64,000 nt of DNA, from contig OY755242.1 in NCBI GenBank assembly GCA_963576725.1, positions 23,828,656-23,892,655 of the forward strand, written 5' to 3'. Position numbers and translations under genes: made by a program. The stretch is from Azorinus chamasolen. Its lineage: Eukaryota > Mollusca > Bivalvia > Cardiida > Solecurtidae. The notes beneath the pieces were generated by a model, which had not been told where the DNA came from, searched no databases, and was given only the letters and a program-made list of their open reading frames with translations. This document shows positions 1 through 11,130 of the stretch, piece by piece. Positions within the stretch are counted from its first letter, which is position 1. Each line of letters opens with the position of its first letter.

Positions 1-322
1 ATTTTCAGTTAAGAATGTGGTCTCTATAGAGAGTACGCAAGGTTTTGACCCGAGTTGATCAAGGTTTGAGCTCAACCTAGATTTTGTAGAGATATACATT
101 CTGACAAAGATTCTATAAAATCACTTGAAGGTGTGGCCCTGTCAAAAACGAGATGGACACTATCTGGAATGACCGGTCAAGAGTGGTTAACTCTTTCACT
201 GCCACATTTAAAATTGAAGTTTGGAACTACTTTTACATTTAACTGTATACAAATATACATAACGGATACATGCTAATATAGTTCATGCTTTGGAAACTCT
301 GAAAATAGGCTTAAATGTAGAA

Positions 323-393
323 GCAAATATTGTAGTCCCAGGTCAGACGTCGCCTTGGAAAGGCGGAGTCTGACCATGGGCTGCACTATTTGC
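323..393. repeat. Short palindromic hairpin element (variant)
   Basis: GCAAATATTGTAGTCCCAGG and complement ending ATTTGC, core GGTCAGAC. Confidence 0.7.
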
Positions 394-524
394 ATGTAGG
401 CGACTTTGGCAGTGAAAGAGTTACTACATGTAAGTTGGGATAATTTGCTTCATATTCGGCCTAAATAAATAAGTACACACTATCATTAATTATCTGATTT
501 GCTTTTGCATCTCAACTGGACATT

Positions 525-600
525 GGTCCATCATCATTATCATCATCGTCATTATTATTATCATCATCATCACCATCATCATCCTTATCACCATAAACAT
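525..600. repeat. ATC/ATT trinucleotide-rich microsatellite
   Basis: Imperfect CATCATCATT runs. Confidence 0.85.
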
Positions 601-669
601 ATTCATCATTATAATCTCCATTGGAGTTATATTATCCGTTTTTAAAATGTATGATAAATACCTTAAGTT

Positions 670-832
670 AGACATGTCTATGCGGTAAAAAGCACACTTG
701 TGCCGCATAGACAGGACGACCTGTGTATGCATTGCGCGTCGCCGCATAGACGAACCGCCCTGTCTATGCATTGCAAATCACCGCATAGACCGAACAGTCA
801 CGTCTATACGGCGACTAGTCTATGCGGCGTCA
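670..832. repeat. Cluster of inverted CCGCATAGAC 10-mers
   Basis: CCGCATAGAC or its complement GTCTATGCGG occurs about seven times in 160 bp, in both orientations and with small variants. It would allow nested hairpins. Confidence 0.7.
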
Positions 833-1198
833 CAGTGCCATTATGGCTTGGTCACATGAGTCCGTAATGACAGTTTTCTACGGCAATTTTGTTACTGTTT
901 ATGGTAAGGTATTCAATAATTTACATAATTAAACTTGGGTATGTTAGTATCTAATGATACATCCTCCATCAGATTATGCAACGATTCCATAACAGTGAAT
1001 CCATTGCGCTTGCTCTTATCTCAGTTGGAGTCAAGGTTATAACATAAATGTAATGCAATTTCCTCATCCTTACTAACTTCCATTTATTATTTTGATTTCA
1101 AACCGGCACATCTGTATCTACCTTTGCAAACAATATATTCGGGATTTCAACTGTTTAATGTGACTGTTTACCTTGCTGATACGCATTCTAACGTACTT

Positions 1199-1266
1199 GC
1201 AAACAGAGGAAAACCAGACCAGACTGCTTCTACACGAGCCGTCTGATCATGGTCTGCTCTGCTTGC
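1199..1266. repeat. Short palindromic hairpin element
   Basis: A member of the family with ends GCAAACAGAGCAGACC and GGTCTGCTCTGTTTGC. The left arm is decayed. Confidence 0.7.
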
Positions 1267-1553
1267 TTAAATAATACAAGTAATATAGATACGATTTTGG
1301 ATTTTCTGCCACAGTTTAACCAATAACTTTATAAAATATCAGCTATCGAATATATGGTCATTATCGCTTACATACATATTCACCAGTTTCAAGTCAAGAG
1401 TCACAATGTGCATGTGGACCCAGACCAAGCATTGCTTATTACTGTCTATTACAAATAGTGTTACCACATGTTTATCACGATGACAGATCTGGGTCTGTAT
1501 GTTTCGTAAATGTTCCAGTATCCCGGTGACCCATTTCTGTTATGTATTTGTAG

Positions 1554-1762
1554 ATATATACACGGTATTTGCTCCGAGTGATGCTGCCTTCAATCGAGCA
1601 CCGGCCAGTGTATTGACAGAGGTGGCACAAAGTCATCTTCAAGCGTCCGCCCTCGTCAAGTATCACATGTCGAAAGCGTTATTGCTGATGCCCTCTCTAT
1701 TGCATTACGACCATATTATCAGTAGCGGTGGACAGACCATTAACTTTATTCATCTCGGACAC
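1554..1762 (+). CDS. Gene A exon 2 (FAS1-1 H1 and YH motifs)
   Basis: The acceptor is TTTGTAG before 1554 and the donor is GTAAGC after 1762. The exon enters in phase 1 and leaves in phase 0. It encodes YTVFAPSDAAF (H1) and LVKYHM (YH). Its length of 209 nt equals exon 2 of the three other genes. Confidence 0.87.
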
Positions 1763-4700
1763 GTAAGCTTATTTTCAATTTTCATATTTCCATATAACAT
1801 TGTAGCATGTTCATGAATAATTCATTATCTCATAATTTCAGATGACTGAAAGAGACATAGCGGGGAATTGTACCACCTTAGTGGAATAAACAAAGAGAGA
1901 GAAAAACAGAGAGAGAGAGAGAAACAGAAACAGACAGAGACAGACAGACTGAGAAAACAGCGACTTATAGACAGAGACCGAGAGGCGGACAGATAGACCG
2001 AGACAGACAGACAGATAGGGGAGAAATGAGGATTTGAACACCATGAAGTAATGGGTTAATTAACTAACACAAAATGCAAACTTTATACTGTCCTATACCG
2101 ATTTCTATTAATATGTTATTTGCGAACAATACCTGCTCATTTTTCAGTTGTATAACGAAATGTTCAAAGGAAGAAGAAGCATTTTATATTAAAGTAATAT
2201 CGAGTCTACATTAATATTGGATTTGGTTAATTGTAGTGTTGTTGTTAAACTATGTGCTACATTTTGCTAACTCCTGATGAACATAATTATAGAGTCACGT
2301 CATTGTTTATTTTAACTACATATAAATACCTGTTTTAATCAATAATCCTCATTAATAAAAATTTCGTATTTCAGTATTTGAATGAATACGAGTACATGTA
2401 ATGTTATCACATTTCGATTTACAAATAACAGCTGATAAATATTCATGACGTCATTATACAGTGAAGTTTTTATTTCTATTGCGTGAGTTTCTGGTTCCAG
2501 TTGGCTAGTTTGTTTTTTTTTTGTTTTTTTTTCTTATTTGTTTTTTCTTTCTTGTTTGTTTGTTTGGCATCCAGGCACCGGCTTAGCGTTCCGTCTTTTT
2601 TGGTTTACACCGAATAGTTTCCTGTTATTCTTGACTCTTTTTGTCGACATGTTTATTCACATGTCCACCATTGATTGTAAATTTATAGACGAAACAATAC
2701 TTGAGGAGAGGATCTCAATAAGCAGCATGCTTCCGATCCAATCCTTTTGATTCTCGATGTTATGTATTTATATGTATTGCAAGTTATATATAAATAAATA
2801 TGTTTAAACTATACAGTGAAGTTACGCTAATACATCCACTTAAAATAAGTATACCTCTGGATTTTAAAAACAGAAAGTAGCTTAATGCAGGACAAACGTT
2901 CTGCAGGAAACTCCCATATGGGCTTACTGTGTTACTTTTGCCCCTGCATTAAGCAAAACCCGGCCTTTACAGACTAGTATGTTATGAATTATGTGATCGC
3001 ATGATTAAGACGTTACTGTATTTGACGTGGACACTCGCATTAGTGAGACTGTACTGCATTTGACGTGGACACTCGCATTAGTAAGGCTACTGTATTTGAC
3101 GTGGACACTCGGATTAGTGAGACTTTACTGCATTTGACGTGGACGCTCGCATTAGTAAGGCTACTGTATTTGACGTGGACACTCTCATTATTAAGACGAC
3201 TGTATTTGACGTGGTCACTCGCATTAGTAAGACTTCTGTAGTTGACGTGGACACTCGCATTAGTAAAACTTTACTGTATTTGACGTGGACACTCTCATTG
3301 ATAAGACGACTGTATTTGACGTGGACACTCGCATTAGTAAGACTTCTGTATTTGACGTGGACACTCGCATTAGTAAGACTTCTGTATTTGACGTGGACAC
3401 TCTCATTGATAAGACGACTGTATTTGACGTGGACACTCGCATTAGTAAGACTTCTGTAGTTGACGTGGACACTCGCATTAGTAAAACTTTACTGTATTTG
3501 ACGTGGACACTCTCATTGATAAGACGACTGTATTTGACGTGGACACTCGCATTAGTAAGACTTCTGTATTTGACGTGGACACTCGCATTAGTAAGACTTC
3601 TGTATTTGACGTGGACACTCTCATTGATAAGACGACTGTATTTGACGTGGACACTCGCATTAGTAAGACTTCTGTATTTGACGTGGACACTCGCATTAGT
3701 AAATCTTTACTGTTTTTGATGTGGACACTCGCATTAGTAAGACTACTGTATTTGACGTGAACACTCACAAGGTAAAGTGTTAAATAATTTAGATCAGCAG
3801 TGCCTTCAATATAACTAACATCGTTTATTTACTTTAGCTTGACTATTTTGTTGTTTAAATAGAAATTAAAAAAAGGTTTGATCCATGAATAAGGAACTGC
3901 GAAATGATATTGAGTTTCAAATATTGGATGTATATAGACAATATGTTGTAATTACACATACAACTACAGCGTGCCAAAAAGTTAGTATTTATCTCCCAAT
4001 GTGTTTCAGACGGTGATCCTCAATAACGACACCCGTGTAGTTTCGGCACCAAATAACGACATCATATGTCTCAATGGTATTGTACAGCCCATTGACAATC
4101 TGCTCATCCCACCATTTTACAGTAACGAGAATATCGCCGCAGTTCTCGTTGAAAATGACAAAATATTCCAGAACTTCATGCTATCCCTCATGCTGACGAA
4201 CATGACGTCAGTCATTGAAGGTGGGTACATACTTTCAACCCTTATCAAAATAACAATTATGCAACGATCTATGATTTCATGAATATTCATTGACCGCATT
4301 TTATTATGATAGCTAAACAAGGGAACTTTTTCGAAAACTGTGTTCTCTATTTTTTCCTGACCAAAACAGAGGAAATCCTGATCTAAAGGCTGTTTGAAAA
4401 GGTGTCAACAGGCGTCAAAAGGTTAATGGTAGATATTGTGGGCTTGCTTTTGTAAAGTAACTAAATAAATTATATCAACGAAACGCATAAGCATACTAAA
4501 CATTACTATACGCATTTGCAAAATGCAAGTCTTTATTTTATTCTACTATTTTTGGACTAAATGGTAGATCACTATAAAATGCATTTAAGCCCGAAACGTG
4601 CTGTACTATTTCTTATAGCATATCATACCTCTGTGTTCACGAACGTATATATATATATTCACGGAAACGTTTTTCTCTAGTAAACGGTTAAAAGCAGGTA

Positions 4701-7700
4701 GCTGCTTAACCCATTCCCTCGTAGGCTATTTTTAGATCCAACCTCTTTGAATAAGTCTACCGAAAAGGAGCATTAACTAGAGAAAAGGAAACTTTTAGAA
4801 GTTTGTAGTTTGAAACCATTGTGATAAATAGAGCATTTGCTCCTAGAGCAAATGCTCTATTTAACACAATGGTTTCACAAAGTGACAATTGCGGAGTCGT
4901 CAAAAGTCGTCAATATGAGGGAAAGGGTTAATGCAACATTTTTACTGAAAGTCCTTTAGCAGATTATTGCAAGTTAGATGACTTGCACTTAGATACCAGC
5001 TTTCAAAAACTGACAGTTCAACAGTTATTTTTTTCTCTGATGTAATGTGTATTTTAATTTAACTAAACCAATACCTACTGAATGTTCATGGACAAAATAT
5101 TGAAATATGGAAGGTGGAACATTTCAGTCAAATTAGAAAGTAAACAAATATCAAATTCTATTAGCAAATGGAGCAGACCCTGATCAGACGGCTCCTATAG
5201 GAGCCCTCTGATCTAGGTCTGCTCTGTTTGCAGATGCGTGAACATGCGTTAATATGAAGGTACGGGTTTTCTCCAAAGCAAATCTAATGGGTACCGAAAA
5301 ATCGGATTTAAGGAGAAAATAAACCTTTCTATTATCTAGAGCCATGTTGCTGTATACTTTCGATTATTATTTCAGGTGGAGAATTCACACTGTTTGCCCC
5401 CATTAACGCTGCTTATGCTCAATATGAGGATAACATATTCCATCCAAAGTTTTCTATACAGAGGATAAGGGAAGCTTTCTTTGGTATGAATCGTCTTACA
5501 TACTAACCTTATCACTGGCAATTCCACATACAGTAAAACCTGTTTAAACCATTTTCTTTATAAATATTAATTTAAGAATAGTAATGGAATTCATTTTAAG
5601 AATTACACATTAACAAGTTTTTTAGCAATGACAGAAACTTCAGAATCAGTTCTATATAATTCCTAAATAAACAGGGCAGATCCTGATCAGACATCTCCTA
5701 CAGGGTCTATTCTGCTCGTAAAAGTGCTAAAAGCCATCCGTATGAAATAAAGGGTTACGCGATTGACTACTGATAGGAGTCGTTAACCCTTTACTCAATA
5801 ATACATACGTCTTTCTGTGCCTTTGAAAACAAAGTAGACAAAGATGAAACGGCTCCTTTCGGAGATGTCTGATCAGGATCTGCTGTATTTGTTTATGAAA
5901 CAATATAGACATTGTTCTATAGCTCCTGCCATGACCAAGATTACCCATTTGCATGCTATCATTAATTCTTAACCATTTCCCTGTTCTATGTTTATTTCAA
6001 ATTTCATTACCTACTGAATATTCATTAACAAAATAGTTATAAAGAAATATGGAAGGTGGAACATTGTAGACATTTTAGAAAGCAAAGACACAGATCTATC
6101 AAATTCCGTAAGCAAACAGAGCAGACCCTGATCAGACGGCTCCCCTATGAGCCGTCTGATCTGGGTCTACTCTGTTTGCAAATACGTGAAAACACGTTTC
6201 TATGAGGGAAAGGGTTATTATAAATGAATATTCATGCTGTACCAGGTGACAGGATCATGCATGGTATACATACTACTTGACGGGTATCCATGGAAGACAT
6301 ACTGAAAATTTATAAGTACCAATTAGCTCAATTTATGTAGGGTATGGTGTGACCGCGAAAGAAAATGTAGCATCGGATCGATATTTTTCAATAACTAAAC
6401 AGCAGATCTTAATCACACAGCTCTTATAGTAGCTGTTCTTTCGGGGTCTACCGGTTTGCAAAGTGAAGGGATAACCCTTACACTGCTTACAGCGATCTGG
6501 GTATTTGATTGGTCAAATTTGAGTTCTCAAGATTTTGATTGGTCAGATTTGAGCCAAAGGCTCAAATCTGACCAATCAAAAACTTGAGAACGAACTCAGA
6601 CTCAACTAAAATGTCAAAATTGCACCAGACCCAACTTTAAGACATTCTTATTTTCAATCACAGCATGGTAATGTTTAAGACATTTTTCACTTGAGTCCAA
6701 AATGATTCTCTTGTTCTTTGTAAAAACATGATCGATTGTCTGCAGGGTCACATTCAGAATATGCTCTATGTTCTTTCAGAGATACTCAAATACCACCTTG
6801 TTCCCGGAGCAAGATACTCAAGTATGCTGAAATCTGGACAGACTTTGTACACACTGCACGGCACGCCACTCAACATCTCTATTTTGAACAGTGGTAAGTC
6901 TAGCAAAACATATTCCTACCTCCTGAAAAAATACCAACAGTAAATTAAAACCTCCATGTAGGTACCACTTGGTATATTGATATGAAACAGTTGGCTGCTT
7001 TAGGCAAAAGTATCACAGATAAGGGATGGAGTTTTCACATTACTATCACCTGTATTACCGTTTAACTGTACTTCATAAATACAACTCTGTACGCTTCCGT
7101 ACTCATTTGCCAACGAAATAGACCCAGATCAGACGGATCCTGTAGGAAATGTCCGATCAGGATCTGCTCTGTATGCTTATGAAATGATATAGATATGCTT
7201 TTACAGTTTCAGCCAAAATTCCCTGTGTTCATGCGCCATTATGAAAAAAAAACATGAATATTCAAGGAGTAAATTGTTAAACATTAACTTCATGCATATT
7301 TATGTAATAATAATGAAATCATATTTATATCTACATATTTATATCTATATATTATCTACATCTATGTAGATTGAGACAAAAGGCATACCTCCACACGAAA
7401 ATAAGAGAACTACTCTGACTCAGAAATTAGTTCTAGAGCTACATGAACACATTCAGGTTTGAAACGTTTCAAAACCAAACCTTTTCTTACTCGAATGTCT
7501 TTAAAACTATGTAAACGTTTCTATATCAATCACGTTATAAATAAACACATATATTTAATAGAAATGGTTGCTTAAAGCAGGACAAATTAAGCCACCACCT
7601 TAAAGACACAGCAGGATACCTCTGTTTAGTTGTCTATATAAGGGGGTGTACTGTACAGCCTTTAAATTAATTACAGTGCTCCCTCCCTACAACGGCCCTC

Positions 7701-8722
7701 TCAATAACGATTCCCTCCTTACAACAACGCATGTCACTGTTTCCGAAACAACAAGGCTCTAGAAACAACTTTTTCCATCGTATTTTCTTTATGCCTCCAT
7801 CAAACCCTATGTTGTGACCACTCTTTAGAATCGTCACTTTGTGACGATTCTAAAGAGTGGTCACAACATAGGGTTTGATAGAGGCATAACGGTTTTAGTT
7901 TTCGAAATACACCTTATCTGGGGATCTGCAAACAAGCTAATTATGTTTGATTTTCCCTCCTCATAACAACTCCCTCTGAACAACACATACAATATTCGTA
8001 TCCCAAAGGGTGTCGTTGTAGAGAGGGAGCACTGTACAGTAAGTATACTAGTTTAAACGTAATTTTCATTTGACTATGTGTTTCATAGTTTATGTAAACG
8101 TGTATCTGTAATAAAAGCTTATACATAACGCCGAAATGTTTATAGATGTATGACACTCATACAGTGTCACTAAATTAAAAGAAAAATGATTCCCCAGAGT
8201 CTTAAATGAAGGGACGTACTTCAAATACGAAAGTCCTCAACATTTCTTCACAAAAACCTACTCTGTGGCAAAGTTTTAGAAGTGTCTCTTCAAAGGAATT
8301 CGGAAGTGTGGTTGTAACCGAACAAGAAAACGTTTGAGCAGTAGTTACTAGTTATGAAATGAAACCGATGAACAAGAAAACAATTGAGCAGTTACTAGTT
8401 TTGAAATCAAGCCGACGAACAGGAACAAAATGGAGCAGCTACTAACCTTGAAATTAAATTGTTGACCAAAAAACAATTTAGCAGTAATCAGCTTCCATAG
8501 GTGACTAATGACGAAGCTATAAGCTACTCAATATACATGCCTTTTGTTCATATTTCAGGGGTTGTGGTTGACAACTCTGCTCACGTTGTCATTCCTGACA
8601 TTCCCGCCGCCAATGGTGTTATCCATGCTGTTGATCATTTGCTGTTTCCCGGCGACCTTTTGGCACAACTTCGTAAAGAATACTATGCATCCCACCCAAC
8701 GACACCGGCACCCGTCGGTTAA
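1554..8722 (+). CDS. Gene A: secreted two-domain fasciclin (FAS1) protein, first exon missing
   Basis: Five coding exons can be placed by GT/AG sites and reading frame: 1554-1762, 4010-4220, 5376-5483, 6780-6893 and 8559-8722 (TAA). Lengths 209, 211, 108, 114 and 164 nt match genes B-D, except for one extra codon in the last. Motifs seen: H1 YTVFAPSDAAF and FTLFAPINAAY, YH motifs VKYHMSK and LKYHLVPG, and H2 NGIVQPIDNLLIPP and NGVIHAVDHLLFP, so two complete FAS1 domains. Sequons NDT, NMT and NIS suggest secretion, as is typical of the family (cell and matrix adhesion). It differs from B-D at many residues, so it is an older paralog. No C-terminal hydrophobic tail is seen, so a GPI anchor is unlikely. 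The ligand and tissue role cannot be told. Confidence 0.88.
1858..2030. repeat. Purine-rich GAGA/CAGA low-complexity tract
   Basis: AGAGAGAG and ACAGACAGACAG runs lie in gene A intron 2. Confidence 0.85.
3005..3775. repeat. 36-bp minisatellite with 218-bp higher-order unit, gene A intron 2
   Basis: About 21 units built on TGTATTTGACGTGGACACTC and CGCATTAGTAAGACTT. Units differ at fixed places (CTCATTGATAAGACGA, GTAGTTGACG, GTAAAACTTTA). The block 3265-3482 recurs at 3483-3700 in the same variant order, a 218-bp higher-order repeat. Most units are a multiple of three, so the array looks open in several frames, but this is not coding evidence. Confidence 0.95.
4010..4220 (+). CDS. Gene A exon 3 (FAS1-1 H2 motif, start of FAS1-2)
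   Basis: The acceptor is GTGTTTCAG and the donor GTGGGT. It has 211 nt, entering in phase 0 and leaving in phase 1. It encodes NNDIICLNGIVQPIDNLLIP, then the first helix of the second domain ending LTNMTSVIE. Confidence 0.88.
4706..4931. mobile_element. TTAA-type MITE, gene A intron 3
   Basis: The ends are TTAACCCATTCCCTC and GAGGGAAAGGGTTAA. The centre is a strong palindrome, ATAGAGCATTTGCTCCTAG and its complement. It is the reference member of a family with about a dozen copies here. Confidence 0.85.
5164..5231. repeat. Short palindromic hairpin element, gene A intron 3
   Basis: Core TGATCAGACGGCTCCTATAG, with ends pairing. Confidence 0.8.
5376..5483 (+). CDS. Gene A exon 4 (FAS1-2 H1 motif)
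   Basis: The acceptor is ATTTCAG and the donor GTATGA. It has 108 nt, phase 1 at both ends, and encodes GGEFTLFAPINAAY. Confidence 0.86.
5829..5892. repeat. Short palindromic hairpin element, decayed
   Basis: Core ACGGCTCCTTTCGGAGATGT, gene A intron 4. A half copy lies at 5672-5711. Confidence 0.6.
6112..6179. repeat. Short palindromic hairpin element, well preserved
   Basis: Ends GCAAACAGAGCAGACCC and GGGTCTACTCTGTTTGC, core GATCAGACGGCTC. A good family reference. Confidence 0.85.
6521..6592. repeat. Hairpin with arms GATTGGTCAGATTTGAGCC
   Basis: A nearly perfect inverted repeat with loop AAA, in gene A intron 4. Confidence 0.8.
6780..6893 (+). CDS. Gene A exon 5 (FAS1-2 YH motif)
   Basis: The acceptor is TTCTTTCAG and the donor GTAAGT. 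It has 114 nt, phase 1 at both ends. It encodes EILKYHLVPGARYS and TLHGTPLNIS. An AG 55 bp upstream (TCTGCAG) could be used, but it would break the 114-nt length shared by all paralogs. Confidence 0.86.
7109..7176. repeat. Short palindromic hairpin element, gene A intron 5
   Basis: Core AGATCAGACGGATCCTGTAG. Confidence 0.65.
7672..8036. mobile_element. 365-bp mariner-like MITE, gene A intron 5
   Basis: Terminal inverted repeats are TACAGTGCTCCCTCCCTACA and GAGAGGGAGCACTGTA. A long internal hairpin around ACTCTTTAGAATCGTCAC has the arms ACCCTATGTTGTGACC. Confidence 0.85.
8320..8493. repeat. Four degenerate 47-50 bp tandem units, gene A intron 5
   Basis: Units start at 8320, 8370, 8417 and 8464, each near GAACAAGAAAACAATTGAGC followed by TACTAGTTTTGAAAT. 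Confidence 0.7.
8559..8722 (+). CDS. Gene A exon 6 (FAS1-2 H2 motif, C-terminus)
   Basis: The acceptor is ATATTTCAG and the stop is TAA. It encodes NGVIHAVDHLLFP and ends TTPAPVG. It is one codon longer than the last exon of genes B-D. Confidence 0.9.
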
Positions 8723-8778
8723 ACATAGTGTCAAAGCGATACCCTCTGGCGTTGTGTTACATATACACTAAGACGGCA

Positions 8779-8784
8779 ATTAAA
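8779..8784 (+). promoter_or_regulatory. Possible poly(A) signal of gene A
   Basis: ATTAAA lies 57 bp after the stop codon. It is the commonest variant of AATAAA. The TCTCTG-rich run follows about 100 bp later. Confidence 0.4.
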
Positions 8785-8883
8785 GCTCGTTTCTGAATGA
8801 AACAATGTTTTTGTCGTTTACAAAAGGAGCTACCTTTTACACAAATCCTTTGTTTATTAAATGACATATTCATAAATAGTTAA

Positions 8884-9085
8884 AATCTCTGTCTCTATGT
8901 CTCTGTCTCTGTTTCTGTCTCTGTTTCTGTGTCTGTCTCTGTCTCTGTCTCTGTCTCTGTCTCTGTCTCTCTATGTCTCTCTCTGTTTATCTGTCTCTCT
9001 CGCTCTCTACTATCTCTAGTAATCTCCCTTTCTCCCTCTCCTTTTCTTTCTTTATTTCTCGCTCTCTATATCTGTTGCTCTCTTT
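8884..9085. repeat. TCTCTG/CTCT low-complexity tract
   Basis: GTCTCTGTCTCTGTCTCTG repeats just downstream of gene A. Confidence 0.9.
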
Positions 9086-9691
9086 GTTTCACTGTGACTA
9101 TCACAAGAACCGAACAGCGTGGGACGTCTGTGATAATAATAAGATCAGAATACATCAGGGTCGTCATATATAAGAAATCTTTATTAAAGTATATTTAGTT
9201 CCTAGCTCCTTACACAATATCAGAAGTGAGCAACAACACAAAACGTATTCTGTAGGTATGACAGCCTTAAGTCTAAAACAGGATACTTGGTTAAAGAATC
9301 CGCTCCTTTGTCCCAAGGTTTAAAGTCTAAAACCCCAAACACATTGCTCAAAACGTAGTTTTGATCCGAACATCCTATATCCATTTTACCTATAGTAAAT
9401 TATATTTACATACTTTTTCACCCACTACTTGTTTCAAAATTCAAGCTTTAATCAGCTTCTTTGCCAAATGCAAACCGGGAGTCGAACAAATGAAACGTTG
9501 TTTACTTGGCGTATCGTATGTACCCAACTTGTTTGCGAACGTAATCATACATCCACCGATACCAGGTTAAAGGTTAAATACATTAACCTTTAGCCTGCTA
9601 AGCAAATTATTTTTACCGAATTTTCCACCTACTACATTTTCAAATTTCAAGCCATAATTAATTTGTCTACCAAACTGCAATCAGGGTGTGA

Positions 9692-9752
9692 AACAGTTTG
9701 GATCCTGATGAGACGCTGAGTTTCTCGGCGTCTCATCTGGATCCAAACTGTT
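9692..9752. repeat. Hairpin AACAGTTTGGATCC...GGATCCAAACTGTT
   Basis: A second hairpin class with GATGAGACGC/GCGTCTCATC arms. Decayed relatives occur near 17337-17396, 34497-34563 and 56992-57055, just upstream of genes B-D. Confidence 0.78.
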
Positions 9753-10272
9753 AGCATAGGTATTCACTCATCCGCCAATAGCAGGCTAAAGGTTGGTTGT
9801 CTGTAGTGACCAATATACTCGAGCAATGCTCGTTTCTAGGTTTGTGTTAGAATAAGTGTATACATGTCGTTAATCGGTAATAGCTACACAAATCTGAGTC
9901 ATATGAGCTCGTGTTGAGTTGTATAACCTCTGACCCGTGTGTTCAACATATGTCTTCATTTATTAGGACAGTAAAAGATAACATGATTTAAGAATTGACC
10001 TTTCTTTAGAGCCCTTGGCAAACTATTTTTATTGGTGCACATGTCTTCATGCTTTCCTTCAAATAAACGCTTGTCAAGCCTTTGCAAACGGAGTAAACAA
10101 TTTTCTCCATAAATACGCGTCCTTTAATCCTTTTAAACCATGGATATTTATGTAGTTAGTAATGACAGCATGCATATTAATTAGCTGTTCTTTTCATAAT
10201 AGCATTTGAAAACAGGGATATTTAACCAAGACAGAATGTGTAGAATTAGATCTACATGTATAGTATTCCATA

Positions 10273-10341
10273 AGCAAACAAGGCAGATCCTATTCAGACG
10301 GCTCCTACAGGAGCCATCTAATCTGGGTCTACTCTGTTTGC
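10273..10341. repeat. Short palindromic hairpin element
   Basis: Core CAGACGGCTCCTACAGGAGC. Confidence 0.82.
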
Positions 10342-10437
10342 AAAGACGTACAAAGGCGTATTTATGGAGTAAAGGGTTAACCCTTTATACCACGAATGTT
10401 AACCCTTCGCTTGCTATTCACGTAAATATACCTACCT

Positions 10438-10505
10438 GTAAATAGTGAAGACCCAGATGAGACAGCTCCTGCAGGAGCTGTCTCATCAGGGTCTGCACTA
10501 TTTAC
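10438..10505. repeat. Short palindromic hairpin element (GTAAATAGTG ends)
   Basis: Core GAGACAGCTCCTGCAGGAGC, nearly perfect. The end variant is GTAAATAGTGAAGACCC. Confidence 0.82.
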
Positions 10506-10761
10506 AAGTTGATTGTGCAACCTGTGCACTCCACAGCAGTGATTGCACAGCAAAATACTTGTACACAGTGAAGATATATGTAATTATGCAACAGGGCATG
10601 GGTAAAGAAGGAGAAATGTATTTTAAAATTCAGCAAGCGAAGGTTAATGTAGGAAATTATTACATAATGAAGATCAATTAGATGATTTGTTTATGTAATG
10701 GCATATGAATCCAGATAATCTTGGCCATGTCAGATATATATATATATATACTATTTTATAA

Positions 10762-10829
10762 GCAAACAGAGCATACCTTGATCAGACGGCTCCTGTATAA
10801 GCCGTCTGATATGGGTCTACACGGGTTAC
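10762..10829. repeat. Short palindromic hairpin element
   Basis: It follows a (TA)8 run. Core GATCAGACGGCTCCTGTATA. Confidence 0.75.
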
Positions 10830-10936
10830 AAAGGCGTCAAAACTCTGTGTAGTAAAGAGTGACAATGACATACAGTGTTGACCCTAATTACAGAACACTC
10901 TCTTGGGTTACTCTACACATTTTACAATATTTCCTA

Positions 10937-11130
10937 TTAACCCATTCCCTACTCACGCCTTTTTGACGCCTTTGTAATGTAATTTCAAGTCATGTTTTGA
11001 AACCATTGTGATAAATAGAGCTTTCAAAACTGCATACACTACTTCTAAAATATCCCTGTTCTTTTGTTAATGTCCCTTTTCGGTAGATTTATTCAAAAAG
11101 GTTGGATTTTAAAAAGAGGGGACGATTTAA
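10937..11130. mobile_element. Decayed TTAA-type MITE
   Basis: Left end TTAACCCATTCCCTACTCA, partial centre AACCATTGTGATAAATAGAG. The right end is degenerate and the centre is rearranged. Confidence 0.55.

Larger units (their letters stand above)
1..1553. other. Upstream part of gene A; first coding exon not found
   Basis: By analogy with genes B-D, a signal-peptide exon of about 160 nt should lie roughly 600 bp before exon 2. I could not find an ATG followed by a hydrophobic stretch and a phase-1 donor here, so it is either outside the window or too diverged. The stretch holds a hairpin element at 323-393, an ATC/ATT-rich microsatellite near 525-600, a cluster of inverted 10-mers at 670-832, and a hairpin element at 1199-1266. 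Confidence 0.5.

Noticed and set aside
490..771. Met-rich open frame on the minus strand
   Set aside because: It is a translation of the ATC/ATT microsatellite and the 10-mer cluster.
3139..3768. Several overlapping open frames on both strands (repeats of FDVDTRISKTS and VSTSNTEVL)
   Set aside because: They are translations of the 36-bp minisatellite, which lacks stops because most units are a multiple of three. They lie in an intron and have no start, domain or conservation support.
3005..3775. CRISPR-like regular repeats
   Set aside because: The units are contiguous with no unique spacers, and the genome is eukaryotic.
9700..9745. Hammerhead-like CTGATGAG followed by a stem
   Set aside because: The stem is part of a simple hairpin. 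The required GAAA after stem II and the cleavage-site helix are absent. The same applies near 17350.
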